A stretch of DNA of 64,000 nt, taken from assembly GCF_001274635.1 (NCBI RefSeq), contig NZ_LBGV01000001.1, positions 2,604,001 to 2,668,000 on the forward strand. The letters are read 5' to 3'. Numbering within the stretch: position 1 is the stretch's first letter; every line of letters starts with the position of its first letter. A program made the translations under genes and the position numbers. This document shows positions 19,666 to 28,527 of the stretch, piece after piece. The notes under the pieces were generated by a model that did not search any database, was not told the DNA's origin, and was given only the letters and a program-made list of their open reading frames with translations. The DNA is from Persicobacter sp. CCB-QB2. GTDB lineage: Bacteria > Bacteroidota > Bacteroidia > Cytophagales > Cyclobacteriaceae.

Positions 19666-21357
19666 CTACCCTATTAAACTGATAGCCTGCTTCGTATCCG
19701 CTACCGATTCTATTTGCTCCTGTAGAGGAAGCTTAATTTGAAAATTTGTACCCTGCCCTTGAAGGGAATCTACTTGAATGGTTCCATTATGCAAATCAAC
19801 GACCTGCTTTACAATGGACATCCCCAGGCCGGTAGATTTCTGTCCCAACAAACCCTTTCTTCCTGCCTCAGTAAAACGATCAAATAATACGGGTAATAAC
19901 TCCTCGGGAATACCTATTCCGGTATCTTGAATAGACAAAACAACTTCCTTTTCATCAAGGGAAAGTGACATTTTCACCTTGCCGCCTCCCGGAGTAAACT
20001 TTATTGCATTTGTCAATAAATTATCAATTACACGCCCCATTTTTGAAACATCAATGGCACAAAAAACAGGATGAGTGGGTAACTCTATTCTTAAAATCAA
20101 ACCATGCTTTCGCATTTCCTCCTGATGCAAATAAGCCGATTCGTTAACAAATGCCCTTAAGTCAACAATTTTCTCTTCCAGTATTACCAGACCTTCTTCA
20201 AACTCTGAATGTGTCAATAACTCCCGGATTAACTCCTGCCCTTTGGTGGCATTCTGACTGATCAGGTCCAGGTATTTTTGTGTATTGATACGATCCGTTC
20301 TGAACGACATGCCCACCAGCTCACTCAACCCTTCTATACGGTTTAACGGCCCGGATAAATCATGCGCTACCGAGGCCAAAATCTTATCCTTGAGGGCACT
20401 TACGCGTTCGTACTGATCTAATATCTGATGTTCATTGGTTACATCACGAACCGCCCCCAGAATACAATTTGGGTAGTCCTTGGAACGCATGGTCTTTAAG
20501 GACAACCATTTCTCCCCACGCACCGTGTTAATTTTCACCTTTAGTTCGTTATGCTCCTCCGCATTGGGTTTGGCGCTCAACTTAACTAAGCTCTCTTTCA
20601 ACCAATTAATATTCTCTTCATCCAACAGATCCTGAAGTTGCTCGAATCCGATTTTGGTGGGAACACTTAAATCAAATACATTATACAGTCCTCGTTCCCA
20701 GACAAATTCCGCTTTTTTATAATCCAATAGAAAGCCATAAACATCGATATTTCCAGCAATCTGAGCCCATAGCTTGTTATCATAAGCCAATATTTGATTT
20801 TCCTTATCTCTGGGCACCAAAACCAAATACACCGTTAAATAACAAAAAGCGACCGTGATTAAAATCATATAAGAAATCATCAAGGACTCCTCATTCACCC
20901 CCAGCTCTTTAAACAGTAAATAGGCCGCAAAAAGCACCTGAAGAAACCCAAAAGCACTTACTACCAATGACTTCCTTCTGGAAGACAAACTATTCCCCCA
21001 CACTCCCAATGGGAAAAAAGAAATAGCGACCACCGCCACACTAAAGATGATTAATGACTCTACCTCTACAAAATCAAAAACCAAAGCAAATATTAAGTAG
21101 CAAAGGGGGGACATGACCATCGCGAGCACTGCTAAAAGTGCATGCGAAAAAAAACGATCAAAAATAATAGCCATAACGGCACCTGTAGATAAAAACCCAA
21201 AGAACAGGTTCACCGAGCTTATCCAGCTAAACATTTCAGCTGAAACCGTACTATTCACCAATAAGACCATTAGTGAAAAAGCCATAACCCAAATTGCAGC
21301 AAAAGTGGTTCTGGAGGTGCGGTTAATTAAATGACTAAAAAAATCTATCAAATTCAT
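19666..21357 (-). CDS. orphan membrane sensor histidine kinase with PAS domain
   Basis: 563 residues. Six or seven transmembrane helices at about 20-180 form the sensor, a PAS-like domain with PAC-type end (CILGAVRDVTNEHQ) covers about 195-310, the dimerisation/phosphoacceptor helix carries His332 in SVAHDLSGPLNRIEG, and the HATPase domain has N-box NLLTNAIKF, G1 DTGIGIPE and G2 GLGMSIV. The H-box HDLSGPLN departs from the usual HE/DLRTPL. No response regulator is adjacent, so it is an orphan. It is divergent from the TonB receptor gene; the shared 274-base gap contains an inverted repeat that could be an operator. Confidence 0.9.
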   Translation of the reverse strand: MNLIDFFSHLINRTSRTTFAAIWVMAFSLMVLLVNSTVSAEMFSWISSVNLFFGFLSTGAVMAIIFDRFFSHALLAVLAMVMSPLCYLIFALVFDFVEVESLIIFSVAVVAISFFPLGVWGNSLSSRRKSLVVSAFGFLQVLFAAYLLFKELGVNEESLMISYMILITVAFCYLTVYLVLVPRDKENQILAYDNKLWAQIAGNIDVYGFLLDYKKAEFVWERGLYNVFDLSVPTKIGFEQLQDLLDEENINWLKESLVKLSAKPNAEEHNELKVKINTVRGEKWLSLKTMRSKDYPNCILGAVRDVTNEHQILDQYERVSALKDKILASVAHDLSGPLNRIEGLSELVGMSFRTDRINTQKYLDLISQNATKGQELIRELLTHSEFEEGLVILEEKIVDLRAFVNESAYLHQEEMRKHGLILRIELPTHPVFCAIDVSKMGRVIDNLLTNAIKFTPGGGKVKMSLSLDEKEVVLSIQDTGIGIPEELLPVLFDRFTEAGRKGLLGQKSTGLGMSIVKQVVDLHNGTIQVDSLQGQGTNFQIKLPLQEQIESVADTKQAISLIG

Positions 21358-21463
21358 GCCTGCTGGCTAAAATATTCCCTTTTCTAGATATAAAGATAAG
21401 AATCCTCCTTACATATTAAAAAAAAAACGCAGCTCCATTATTTATTTTTAGCATTGAAATTAT

Positions 21464-21510
21464 CGGACACTTTTCGTCCACCAACGAACAAAATTGTCCG
21501 CATTCGGACA
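21464..21510. promoter_or_regulatory. possible operator: TGTCCG-N4-CGGACA with an extra half-site
   Basis: The inverted repeat at 21495-21510 (TGTCCGCATTCGGACA) and a half-site CGGACA at 21464-21469 lie in the divergent gap between the histidine kinase and TonB receptor genes. Spacing suggests a dimeric regulator; the regulator is not known. Confidence 0.35.
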
Positions 21511-21631
21511 CCTTCAAACCGGGCGCTTACCACTTATACAGGTTTTTGACCGATCCTCACCGAATCTCATTTTGGCACAAGATTTTCCTATTAGTAAGGG
21601 AAATAAATCAGATCCTTTATCTTAATCGAAA

Positions 21632-23995
21632 ATGAAAACCTACTTTTACCTTAGCCTCCTATTACTTTTTCCACTTACCCTTTGGGCTAATAATGAACCG
21701 GAACACGCCGCCGTCAAGGGTAGTTTAAAAGGAAAATTAATCGACCCGACCACCAGCGAACCGATCCCCTACGCCACCATATCCCTTCAGCAGGAAGAAA
21801 AAAATATCACAGGGGGGATAAGTGATGAAAGTGGAAATTTTGTCATCAAAAATATTTCAAAGGGAAAATACGAAGTCCTTTTCCAGTTTATGGGATATGA
21901 AACTCATCAACTAACACTGGATTTTGTAAAAGGAAGCATGAACATAAATTTGGGGGAAGTTGGATTATCACCTTCCAAAAAGCTTTTGGAAGAGGTCACC
22001 GTTGAAGGACAAAGAGTAAAAATCGAACAACAGCTCGGAAAGAAGGTGGTGAACATTACGGCTGAATTAGCGGCGGGACACACCAATATTTCAGATGTAT
22101 TGCAACAGGTTCCGGATATTAATATTGACGGTGAAGGCAATATTTCTTTAAGAGGAGATAGCAACGTTCGTGTACTCATTGACAATAAACCCACTCAGCT
22201 GTCCCCTGCCGAAGCTTTAAAATCTCTGCCTCCCAATTTAGTAGAGCGCGTGGATGTCATTACCAATCCATCCGCTAAATACGATCCGGAAGGGATATCA
22301 GGAATTATCAATATCATTACAAAAAAGAACCGGATCCAGGGTTTTAATGGAATGGTAAGAGGTGGTGTAGGTACAGGGGATAAATACAATGGCGGTATGA
22401 ACTTCAATTACCGTGTGGGCAAATTCAATGTTTTTGCCGAAGCCAACTTTTCTAAAGAAAGGTGGAATCATGAAAGGGGATTTGAAAGAACTTTTGAGGA
22501 ATCCGGCGCATTTTTAAAGCAGGACCAGGAAATTTTCAGAAACCAGGGATTCCAGCAGTATAAAGGAGGACTTGATTATTTCATTGACTCTGTAAATACG
22601 CTAAGTGGATATTATCAATACTTCAAATGGGAATCCACTTCCAACCAGCCTTTTACCCAGAGCTTAGAGCAGGCGGGGCTGCCCACTATTTTCAGAAACG
22701 GCAAAGGCTTTTCGGAGAATATGAATGAAGGAAATCAATTTGATTTGAATTACCGTCGGGAAATAAAAGATGGTTATTTGGAAACAGATTTATGGTATAT
22801 GGACGGACACGGCTTCTTCAATAGTGCCAACACTCAAAAAGATGAAACCGGAGGCGTAGTAAGTCAGAACAATAACAACCTTTTTACCTTTAACATTTTT
22901 GTCCCCACACTGGATTTCAGCAAAAATATCAGTGAAAAGGCTAAGATTGAACTTGGGTATAAAGGAGAATACACCGATGCTTTTTCCAATTCCACCAACA
23001 ACAATGGAGAAGAAAATGTGGACTTTGGCTACGATTATTATGACATGATCTCGGCCGTTTACACTACTTTCTCCACTCAAATTAAAAATATGGAAGTGCA
23101 GGCTGGTCTGAGAGCAGAACACGCCCTTCAGCAGGGAACCATTCAGTTAAGTGAGGGCGACACGCCATTTACCAATGAATATTTCAGCTTGTTCCCCACT
23201 TTGTCCCTTCAACAAAAACTGGGAGAGAAAGCGAATTTAGGCTTCAGCTATAGCCGAAGAGTACGCCGCCCCAATATTGATGAAATTGCACCTTTCGAAG
23301 TTTATGAAAACCCTCAGAACATTCAGCGAGGTAACCCGGACCTGAAGCCTTCCTTCACCAACTCCATGGAACTTTCCTATGGTTACCGCCCAGAGAAATT
23401 TACCATTTCGACCAGCGCATATGTTCGTTTAGGGAATGACATTATCAGAAGTTACTCCTTTTTTGAGGAAGAAAGCCAGGCCAATGTGACTACTTCTCAA
23501 AACCTGGGATCCGTAGAAACTTATGGCGTTTCAGTGAGCGGAGATGTGAACATCACCAAATGGTGGAATTTATCCGGTGGAATTGACTTGACCCATATTG
23601 ATTTCAATGACACCACTTATACCATCCCCAACCGCCCGGACCTGAATCTGAGCGCCAAGCTGAATGCCACCTTTATGCTGCCATGGAATTTAAAAATTAT
23701 TGCCAATGGTAATTACGATGGCAATAATTACGGCTTACAAAATGTTTCCAATCCTTTTTATGCCATGTCCATGACCGTGAGCAAGGACATTTTAGAAAAG
23801 AAGGGAAATATCTCTTTCAGGGCTCAAAACCTGATCTATTCTGGCTGGTCCAATAATGTTTATGGCTTGGGATTCCATGAAGAAAATTATTGGAACAGTG
23901 AAAACCCCGTATTCTACCTCAACTTCTCTTACCGATTTGGAAATATGAAGGCAAGAGGAAGAAAACGGAGCATCCACACACAGAAAAGTCTGTAG
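21632..23995 (+). CDS. TonB-dependent outer-membrane receptor
   Basis: 787 residues. Signal peptide (MKTYFYLSLLLLFPLTLWAN), carboxypeptidase-regulatory-like domain at about 30-115 (GKLIDPTTSEPIPYATISL), plug domain about 145-225 (DVLQQVPDINIDGEGNISLRG) and a C-terminal beta-barrel of the OMP_b-brl_3 type from about 390 to the end. The family imports siderophores, glycans or other nutrients with TonB-ExbBD energy. No SusD partner is encoded next to it, so a glycan role is not indicated. The substrate is unknown. Confidence 0.93.
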   Translation: MKTYFYLSLLLLFPLTLWANNEPEHAAVKGSLKGKLIDPTTSEPIPYATISLQQEEKNITGGISDESGNFVIKNISKGKYEVLFQFMGYETHQLTLDFVKGSMNINLGEVGLSPSKKLLEEVTVEGQRVKIEQQLGKKVVNITAELAAGHTNISDVLQQVPDINIDGEGNISLRGDSNVRVLIDNKPTQLSPAEALKSLPPNLVERVDVITNPSAKYDPEGISGIINIITKKNRIQGFNGMVRGGVGTGDKYNGGMNFNYRVGKFNVFAEANFSKERWNHERGFERTFEESGAFLKQDQEIFRNQGFQQYKGGLDYFIDSVNTLSGYYQYFKWESTSNQPFTQSLEQAGLPTIFRNGKGFSENMNEGNQFDLNYRREIKDGYLETDLWYMDGHGFFNSANTQKDETGGVVSQNNNNLFTFNIFVPTLDFSKNISEKAKIELGYKGEYTDAFSNSTNNNGEENVDFGYDYYDMISAVYTTFSTQIKNMEVQAGLRAEHALQQGTIQLSEGDTPFTNEYFSLFPTLSLQQKLGEKANLGFSYSRRVRRPNIDEIAPFEVYENPQNIQRGNPDLKPSFTNSMELSYGYRPEKFTISTSAYVRLGNDIIRSYSFFEEESQANVTTSQNLGSVETYGVSVSGDVNITKWWNLSGGIDLTHIDFNDTTYTIPNRPDLNLSAKLNATFMLPWNLKIIANGNYDGNNYGLQNVSNPFYAMSMTVSKDILEKKGNISFRAQNLIYSGWSNNVYGLGFHEENYWNSENPVFYLNFSYRFGNMKARGRKRSIHTQKSL

Positions 23996-23998
23996 AAA

Positions 23999-24302
23999 GC
24001 CCGGATTCTAAAGCCGAATTAATTATGCTAAGCCAGATTATTCAAGCTCAAATCCTCCTTTAGCTGGCAGGCGAGAAAAATGAAGGGATTTTTCCATTTC
24101 GAATTTTTTCCAAGGAAACAGATGAAGGAGGAGAAAGCAAGTTTGCCCAAATTTGGGCTATTTTAAACCTGAGACAATGATTCATATTCACCTACCTACC
24201 TACCTACCTACCTACCTACCTACCTACCTACCTACCTACCTACCTACCTACCAGTTAATTGCGATTAGATAGTGAATTTAGCGGTAAATCATTCGGGCTA
24301 AC
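23999..24302 (-). repeat. convergent-gap repeat, copy 2, with (CCTA)n tract
   Basis: Starts 3 bases after the TonB stop with AAGCCCGGATTC and ends with ATCATTCGGGCTA, an imperfect inverted repeat pair. The core (about 24045-24170) contains AAAAATGAAGGGATTTTTCC, TTTCGAATTTTTTCCAAGG and AGATGAAGGAGGAGAAAGCA. A 62-base CCTA tract is embedded. Confidence 0.75.
24191..24252. repeat. tetranucleotide microsatellite (CCTA)15.5
   Basis: 62 bases of uninterrupted period-4 CCTA inside repeat copy 2. The only long microsatellite I found in the window. Confidence 0.97.
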
Positions 24303-24440
24303 CAAATTTAGGCTGTTCATAAACCAGCAACTCCAACCGCGACACACTGATAATATATTATTTACAGCAAGTCACTAAATCTAAGGGTGAAGCATTAGGG
24401 TAAAAAGGGTCCTGAATATTTCTGTAAATCCTTTGGGTAA

Positions 24441-24470
24441 AGGCCACCATTCTTCTGGTGGCTTTTTTTA
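24441..24470 (+). terminator. rho-independent terminator for rightward transcription
   Basis: Stem GCCACCA / TGGTGGC with a 6-base loop and T7 on the plus strand. It would end transcripts from the TonB gene about 450 bases after its stop, placing the repeat in the 3' UTR. Confidence 0.75.
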
Positions 24471-24471
24471 T

Positions 24472-25335
24472 CTAAAAACTCCGCAGAATCGAACTCACCT
24501 GTTTCCAATAGGATCTCCCGAATAAATTCACATGCACCATCAAAGGATACAGATTATAGTAATCCATCCTTTGTTCCCAGCCCGCCGGCATGCTCATTTC
24601 TTCCTGATATACCTGATAAAACGTTGGAGAAAAACCGCCAAAAAGCCGCGTCATGGCCAGGTCTTGTTCCGCCCAGCCATAATAAACAGCAGGATCAAAG
24701 ATTACAGGCTGATTATCCAATGCCGGCATTTTATTCCCCGACCATAAATCTCCATGTAACAAAACCGCCGGTTGATCCGGAATCAGTTGTCTGATTTGTT
24801 TAAAAAAAGCGTCAAAGGCCTTGGATTCCGCTGTCGAAATGACGCTCTGATCAACGGCCAGCTTGACTTGAGGCATTAATCGATGCAGAATAAAAAATTC
24901 ATAGCCATCCCTTACTGAAGCATTTTTTTGAGGAAGCGTACCGATAAAATTATCCTCAAAAGCGCCAAAACAAGGGCCTGATAGCTGGTGAAGCCGCGCC
25001 ATTCCATGCCCCAAACGCTGCCAGAATTCAGAAGTCTCCTCGCCTCTTTCCACAAACTCCATCAGCAAAAAAGCATGCTCGCCCTCGGTGGTCAGGCCAT
25101 ACACTTTCGGCACTTTTATACTTCCTTTCCGCAATGCTTCAAGCCCTGCCTTTTCACTTTCAAACATCGCCAACCGGCCGGCCTGATTCACCTTCAGAAA
25201 AAAATATCCATCTCTGGTTTTTAAATGATAAGCCTGATGAATATCTCCTCCGGAAACCGGCAAAACCTCAGAAAGCACAACGGCCTTACCCCTGATTCGG
25301 GATAAGGCCGCTGTAATATTTTCACTGCTCATCAT
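24472..25335 (-). CDS. fructosamine kinase family protein
   Basis: 287 residues, matching the FN3K / aminoglycoside-phosphotransferase fold. Catalytic loop LLHGDLWSGN with Asp, metal-binding VIFDPAVYYGWAEQDLAM, and N-lobe Lys in GYFFLKVN. Bacterial members phosphorylate ketosamines (ribulosamines or fructosamines) on glycated amines, leading to deglycation. The start codon overlaps the low-Mr phosphatase stop by 4 bases, a pairing seen in many bacteria and consistent with a kinase/phosphatase protein-repair unit (inference). Confidence 0.92.
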   Translation of the reverse strand: MMSSENITAALSRIRGKAVVLSEVLPVSGGDIHQAYHLKTRDGYFFLKVNQAGRLAMFESEKAGLEALRKGSIKVPKVYGLTTEGEHAFLLMEFVERGEETSEFWQRLGHGMARLHQLSGPCFGAFEDNFIGTLPQKNASVRDGYEFFILHRLMPQVKLAVDQSVISTAESKAFDAFFKQIRQLIPDQPAVLLHGDLWSGNKMPALDNQPVIFDPAVYYGWAEQDLAMTRLFGGFSPTFYQVYQEEMSMPAGWEQRMDYYNLYPLMVHVNLFGRSYWKQVSSILRSF

Positions 25336-25808
25336 ACCAGCTGATGTGCTTCTTTCAGAGATTGTAATAGTGCCTTATTTGAGCGCATCAACAAATCAAA
25401 GACATGCTGAAAGCCTTCCGGCCCGCCATAATAAGGATCCGGCACATCCTGACCGATGCCTTCCTCGTCAAAATCCCTTAACTTCCCCAATTTGTAATCT
25501 CCCTTACCATTTTGAAGGGCCTTCACTTTTCGGAAATTAGCATCATCCATGGTCAGCAAATAATCAAACTGCTCAAAATCCAGCGTACTGAACTGTCTGC
25601 CTCTATGGTTGATTTCAATGCCATTTTTTCGGGCATTAGCCAAAGTTCGCTCATCCGGTGTTTCCCCGATATGATAAGCAGCCGTTCCGCAGGAATCAAT
25701 CTCAAATTTATCAGAAAGGCCCTCCTCCTCTACCAACTGCCTCATTATGGCCTCTGCCAGGGGAGATCTGCAAATATTCCCCAGGCAAATGTAAAGAACC
25801 TTAATCAT
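25332..25808 (-). CDS. low molecular weight protein-tyrosine phosphatase
   Basis: 158 residues. P-loop C8-X5-R14 in CLGNICRSPLAEA and the C-terminal general-acid motif DVPDPYYGG are intact, so it should be active. It overlaps the fructosamine kinase gene by 4 bases and follows the RluA-type gene by 6 bases. LMW-PTPs act on phosphotyrosine; this type, paired with FN3K, may act on sugar-phosphate adducts (inference). Confidence 0.95.
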   Translation of the reverse strand: MIKVLYICLGNICRSPLAEAIMRQLVEEEGLSDKFEIDSCGTAAYHIGETPDERTLANARKNGIEINHRGRQFSTLDFEQFDYLLTMDDANFRKVKALQNGKGDYKLGKLRDFDEEGIGQDVPDPYYGGPEGFQHVFDLLMRSNKALLQSLKEAHQLV

Positions 25809-25814
25809 TGAATA

Positions 25815-26531
25815 CTAGTATCTATTTTTCTCTAATTGCTTAACTGCTACTGCAAAATCTTTAGGATAGGGAGCGGATATTTTCATTTGTTTACCCTTCG
25901 GATCTTTAAACTCAATGGCAAAGGCATGCAAAGCAAAGCGCTTTAATAAAGGCTGCTCTTCCGTTCCCTTTTTTAAGTTGAATTTTCTTTTCAATTGTGA
26001 AAGCAATAATGGAGATCCTCCATAAGTTTCATCGCAGGAAATCGGAGCCTTCAGGGTAGAAAGGTGAATACGAATTTGGTGCATTCTCCCCGTATGCGGA
26101 ATCGCCTCCACCAATGTATGGCCTTTATAGGCTTCCAGCGTATTGAAAGTGGTGTGGGAAGGCTTTCCCTTTTCAAAATCAATCTTCACAATCCCCTTGG
26201 TTCCGGGATAAATCGGAAGAGTGTTTTCTTTTTGGTCAAACTCATGAATACCGTCCACAATGGCATGGTAAATCTTTTTCACCTTACGTTTTTCAAATTG
26301 AACCGAAAGATGACGATAAGCATCCGGTGTTTTGGCAATCATCAATACGCCTGAGGTTTCTTTATCCAGACGGTGACAATTTTGCGCCGTTTCACAATAC
26401 TCTCTGGCCATGGCCAGAATATTAGTATAAGATGCCCGATCTTCCAAAGTAGCCACATGAGGTGGCTTGTTGATGGCAATATAATCCTCATTTTCAAAGA
26501 TAATGAGATCTTCAAATTTCACTTTCTTCAT
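25815..26531 (-). CDS. RluA-family pseudouridine synthase
   Basis: 238 residues with the RluA catalytic motif HRLDKETSGVLMIAK (catalytic Asp in RLD) and later PHTGRMHQIRIHLS. There is no S4 domain. Target uridine (rRNA or tRNA) cannot be assigned. It lies 12 bases downstream of the histidine kinase gene, so the PhoR-like kinase, RluA, LMW-PTP and FN3K genes probably form one transcript. Confidence 0.93.
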   Translation of the reverse strand: MKKVKFEDLIIFENEDYIAINKPPHVATLEDRASYTNILAMAREYCETAQNCHRLDKETSGVLMIAKTPDAYRHLSVQFEKRKVKKIYHAIVDGIHEFDQKENTLPIYPGTKGIVKIDFEKGKPSHTTFNTLEAYKGHTLVEAIPHTGRMHQIRIHLSTLKAPISCDETYGGSPLLLSQLKRKFNLKKGTEEQPLLKRFALHAFAIEFKDPKGKQMKISAPYPKDFAVAVKQLEKNRY

Positions 26532-26543
26532 AACAAAAGCGCC

Positions 26544-27620
26544 TTATGCACTTATCATTTCAATATTCAATTCCTCTTCTTTAAAAGGCTTGCTATGCAA
26601 TACAAAACTAAAAGTAGATCCTTTTCCTACCTCAGTCTGCACATGACACTGCGTGCCGTGCGCCTGTAAAATATGACGAACAATCGCCAATCCCAGACCA
26701 TTTCCCCCTTTGGATTTTGCCCGGCTTTTTTCTACCCGATAAAAACGCTCGAAAATTCTTTTCACATCTTCCTCCGGAATACCGAATCCATTATCGGCCA
26801 CAGAAACAAAAACCTTTCCATCTTCTTCCAACAGGGTCACTTCCACCAGGCCGTTATCATTGTCCTGATATTTGATGGCATTCACCACCAGGTTGGTCAT
26901 CACATGGCCAATACGTCTTTTATCGGCATAAACAAAGACGTTATCCTTGGTAGAGGTGGAGAATTTTAAATCAATATTTCGCTTCTCCGCCTTATTATCC
27001 AACTGGTCAAAAATATCTTCCACCTGCTCACGCAGATCATATTTTTCCACCAATAATTTAGCATCACCAGACTCCAGCTGAGAGATGGATAGTAAATTAT
27101 GCACCATCTTATCAAGCCCATCCAGACTTTTTGCTGCTTTTTTCAAAAATCGCTTTAAGATCACCTCATCCTCCATCGCTCCGTCCAAAAGCGTATGCAC
27201 AAATCCCTGAGCAGCAAAAATAGGCGTCTTCAGCTCATGAGAAACGTCCGCTAAAAATTCCCGGCGATAAATCTCCATTCTTTTAAGATTTTCAATCTCT
27301 TTCTGCTTCTCTGAGGCGTAATCCAGAATTTTTCTGTTCGCCATTTTAATCGGATTGGTAGAGGTATTATTCTGTTCTTCAAAAAAAGAAAGATTATCCG
27401 ACTTCAAATTATCCAGCATATCGTACATTTTACTCAGCTCCCGGAAAACCAAAAACTCCAGCGTAAACATGATTAAGATATAAGAACAAGAAAAGGAGAT
27501 GCCCAAAACCACCAACAGGGCCATTTCCGAAACATCTTTTACCAGGGAAAGGAAAAGCGTTGTAACTACGGCGATCACCACGCCCAGCACCGAAGCAACA
27601 CCACGAGAATTGTAAAACAT
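26544..27620 (-). CDS. PhoR-like sensor histidine kinase
   Basis: 358 residues. Two transmembrane helices (about 8-28 and 34-56) with almost no periplasmic loop, a short linker, HisKA with His128 in DVSHELKTPIFAAQG, N-box NLVVNAIKYQD, G1 DNGFGIPEED, F-box FERFYRVE and G2 GGNGLGLAIV. Without a PAS or large sensor domain it resembles the Bacteroidota PhoR-type kinases paired with a PhoB-type regulator. The regulator gene is directly upstream but a strong terminator stands between the two. Confidence 0.94.
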   Translation of the reverse strand: MFYNSRGVASVLGVVIAVVTTLFLSLVKDVSEMALLVVLGISFSCSYILIMFTLEFLVFRELSKMYDMLDNLKSDNLSFFEEQNNTSTNPIKMANRKILDYASEKQKEIENLKRMEIYRREFLADVSHELKTPIFAAQGFVHTLLDGAMEDEVILKRFLKKAAKSLDGLDKMVHNLLSISQLESGDAKLLVEKYDLREQVEDIFDQLDNKAEKRNIDLKFSTSTKDNVFVYADKRRIGHVMTNLVVNAIKYQDNDNGLVEVTLLEEDGKVFVSVADNGFGIPEEDVKRIFERFYRVEKSRAKSKGGNGLGLAIVRHILQAHGTQCHVQTEVGKGSTFSFVLHSKPFKEEELNIEMISA

Positions 27621-27658
27621 TGGAATAAAGTTTATCGATCTTATTTCAAGACCCTATG

Positions 27659-27700
27659 ATAAAAAAAAATCTGGCAAAGAAACAAAGCCTTTGCCAGATT
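27659..27700 (-). terminator. terminator/attenuator between response regulator and kinase
   Basis: 11-bp perfect stem ATCTGGCAAAG / CTTTGCCAGAT with a 9-base loop; on the minus strand it is followed by a T8 run. It lies 20 bases past the regulator stop and 40 bases before the kinase start. Confidence 0.85.
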
Positions 27701-27720
27701 TTCTCCCTAAAGATAGGGCT

Positions 27721-28410
27721 TTAAAATATATCTTCAAATTTATAGCCAACGCCTTTTACCGTTACGATATATTGATCTCCGATTTTCTCCCGCACCTTCC
27801 GGACATGGACGTCCACCGTCCGGGCTAAAACATAAACATCAGCACCCCAAATATTCCGCAACAGCTCTTCTCTGTTAAATACCTTTCCCGGATGGGTGGC
27901 CAGAAAATACAACAATTCAAATTCTTTTCTGGGCAAGGTAATTTCTTGCTGATCCACAATCACCGTATAGCTGTCCCGATCAATCTGTAGCCCACCAATA
28001 CTGACCTTATCCGCATTATTCACCTGCTTACTTTCTCTTCGGAACAAAGCCTGAATCCTGCTTAACAAAGCCCTTGGTTTTATTGGCTTATTAATGAAAT
28101 CATCCGCTCCTGCTTCAAAAGCAGCTACCTCGGAATACTCCTCCGAACGCGCCGTTAGAAAAATAATGAAAGTACTCTGAAACTCCGACATCTCTCTCAA
28201 CTGACGACAGGTTTCTACCCCATCCTGATCAGGCATCATTATGTCCAAAAGAATTAAATGCGGATGGAATGACTTCGCTTTTTCTATTCCTTTTTTCCCG
28301 TTCTTTGCGGTTTCAACTTCATAACCTTCTTTGGTAAGATTATATTCTAAAATTTCGCGAATGTCGGATTCGTCATCCACTATCAACACCCGGTAGCCAG
28401 TTTTTGCCAT
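27721..28410 (-). CDS. PhoB/OmpR-family response regulator
   Basis: 229 residues. Receiver domain with acidic pair DD at 12-13, phosphoacceptor Asp56 in LILLDIMMPDQDG, and Lys in FINKPIKP; winged-helix Trans_reg_C domain from about 135 with the recognition region ARTVDVHVRKVREKIG. It is the cognate partner of the kinase encoded downstream. In Bacteroidota this pair is often the phosphate regulator, but no pst/pho genes are in view. Confidence 0.95.
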   Translation of the reverse strand: MAKTGYRVLIVDDESDIREILEYNLTKEGYEVETAKNGKKGIEKAKSFHPHLILLDIMMPDQDGVETCRQLREMSEFQSTFIIFLTARSEEYSEVAAFEAGADDFINKPIKPRALLSRIQALFRRESKQVNNADKVSIGGLQIDRDSYTVIVDQQEITLPRKEFELLYFLATHPGKVFNREELLRNIWGADVYVLARTVDVHVRKVREKIGDQYIVTVKGVGYKFEDIF

Positions 28411-28527
28411 GAAAAAGAATTGTTTTGGTCGGTTAAAATTAGAGAAAATGATGGACTTAAAAAACTATCACGCCAAGAAACGAGCTACGCATTTCATAAA
28501 ATGAAAGAATCCTTCATTATTTTATTA

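Noticed and set aside
24191..24252. Tandem repeat as a coding or VNTR protein segment
   Set aside because: No open frame with a start crosses it; it is a simple microsatellite in an intergenic repeat.
24472..25808. Toxin-antitoxin or phage defence pair (kinase plus phosphatase overlap)
   Set aside because: Motifs clearly match fructosamine kinase and LMW-PTP, a known metabolic repair neighbourhood.
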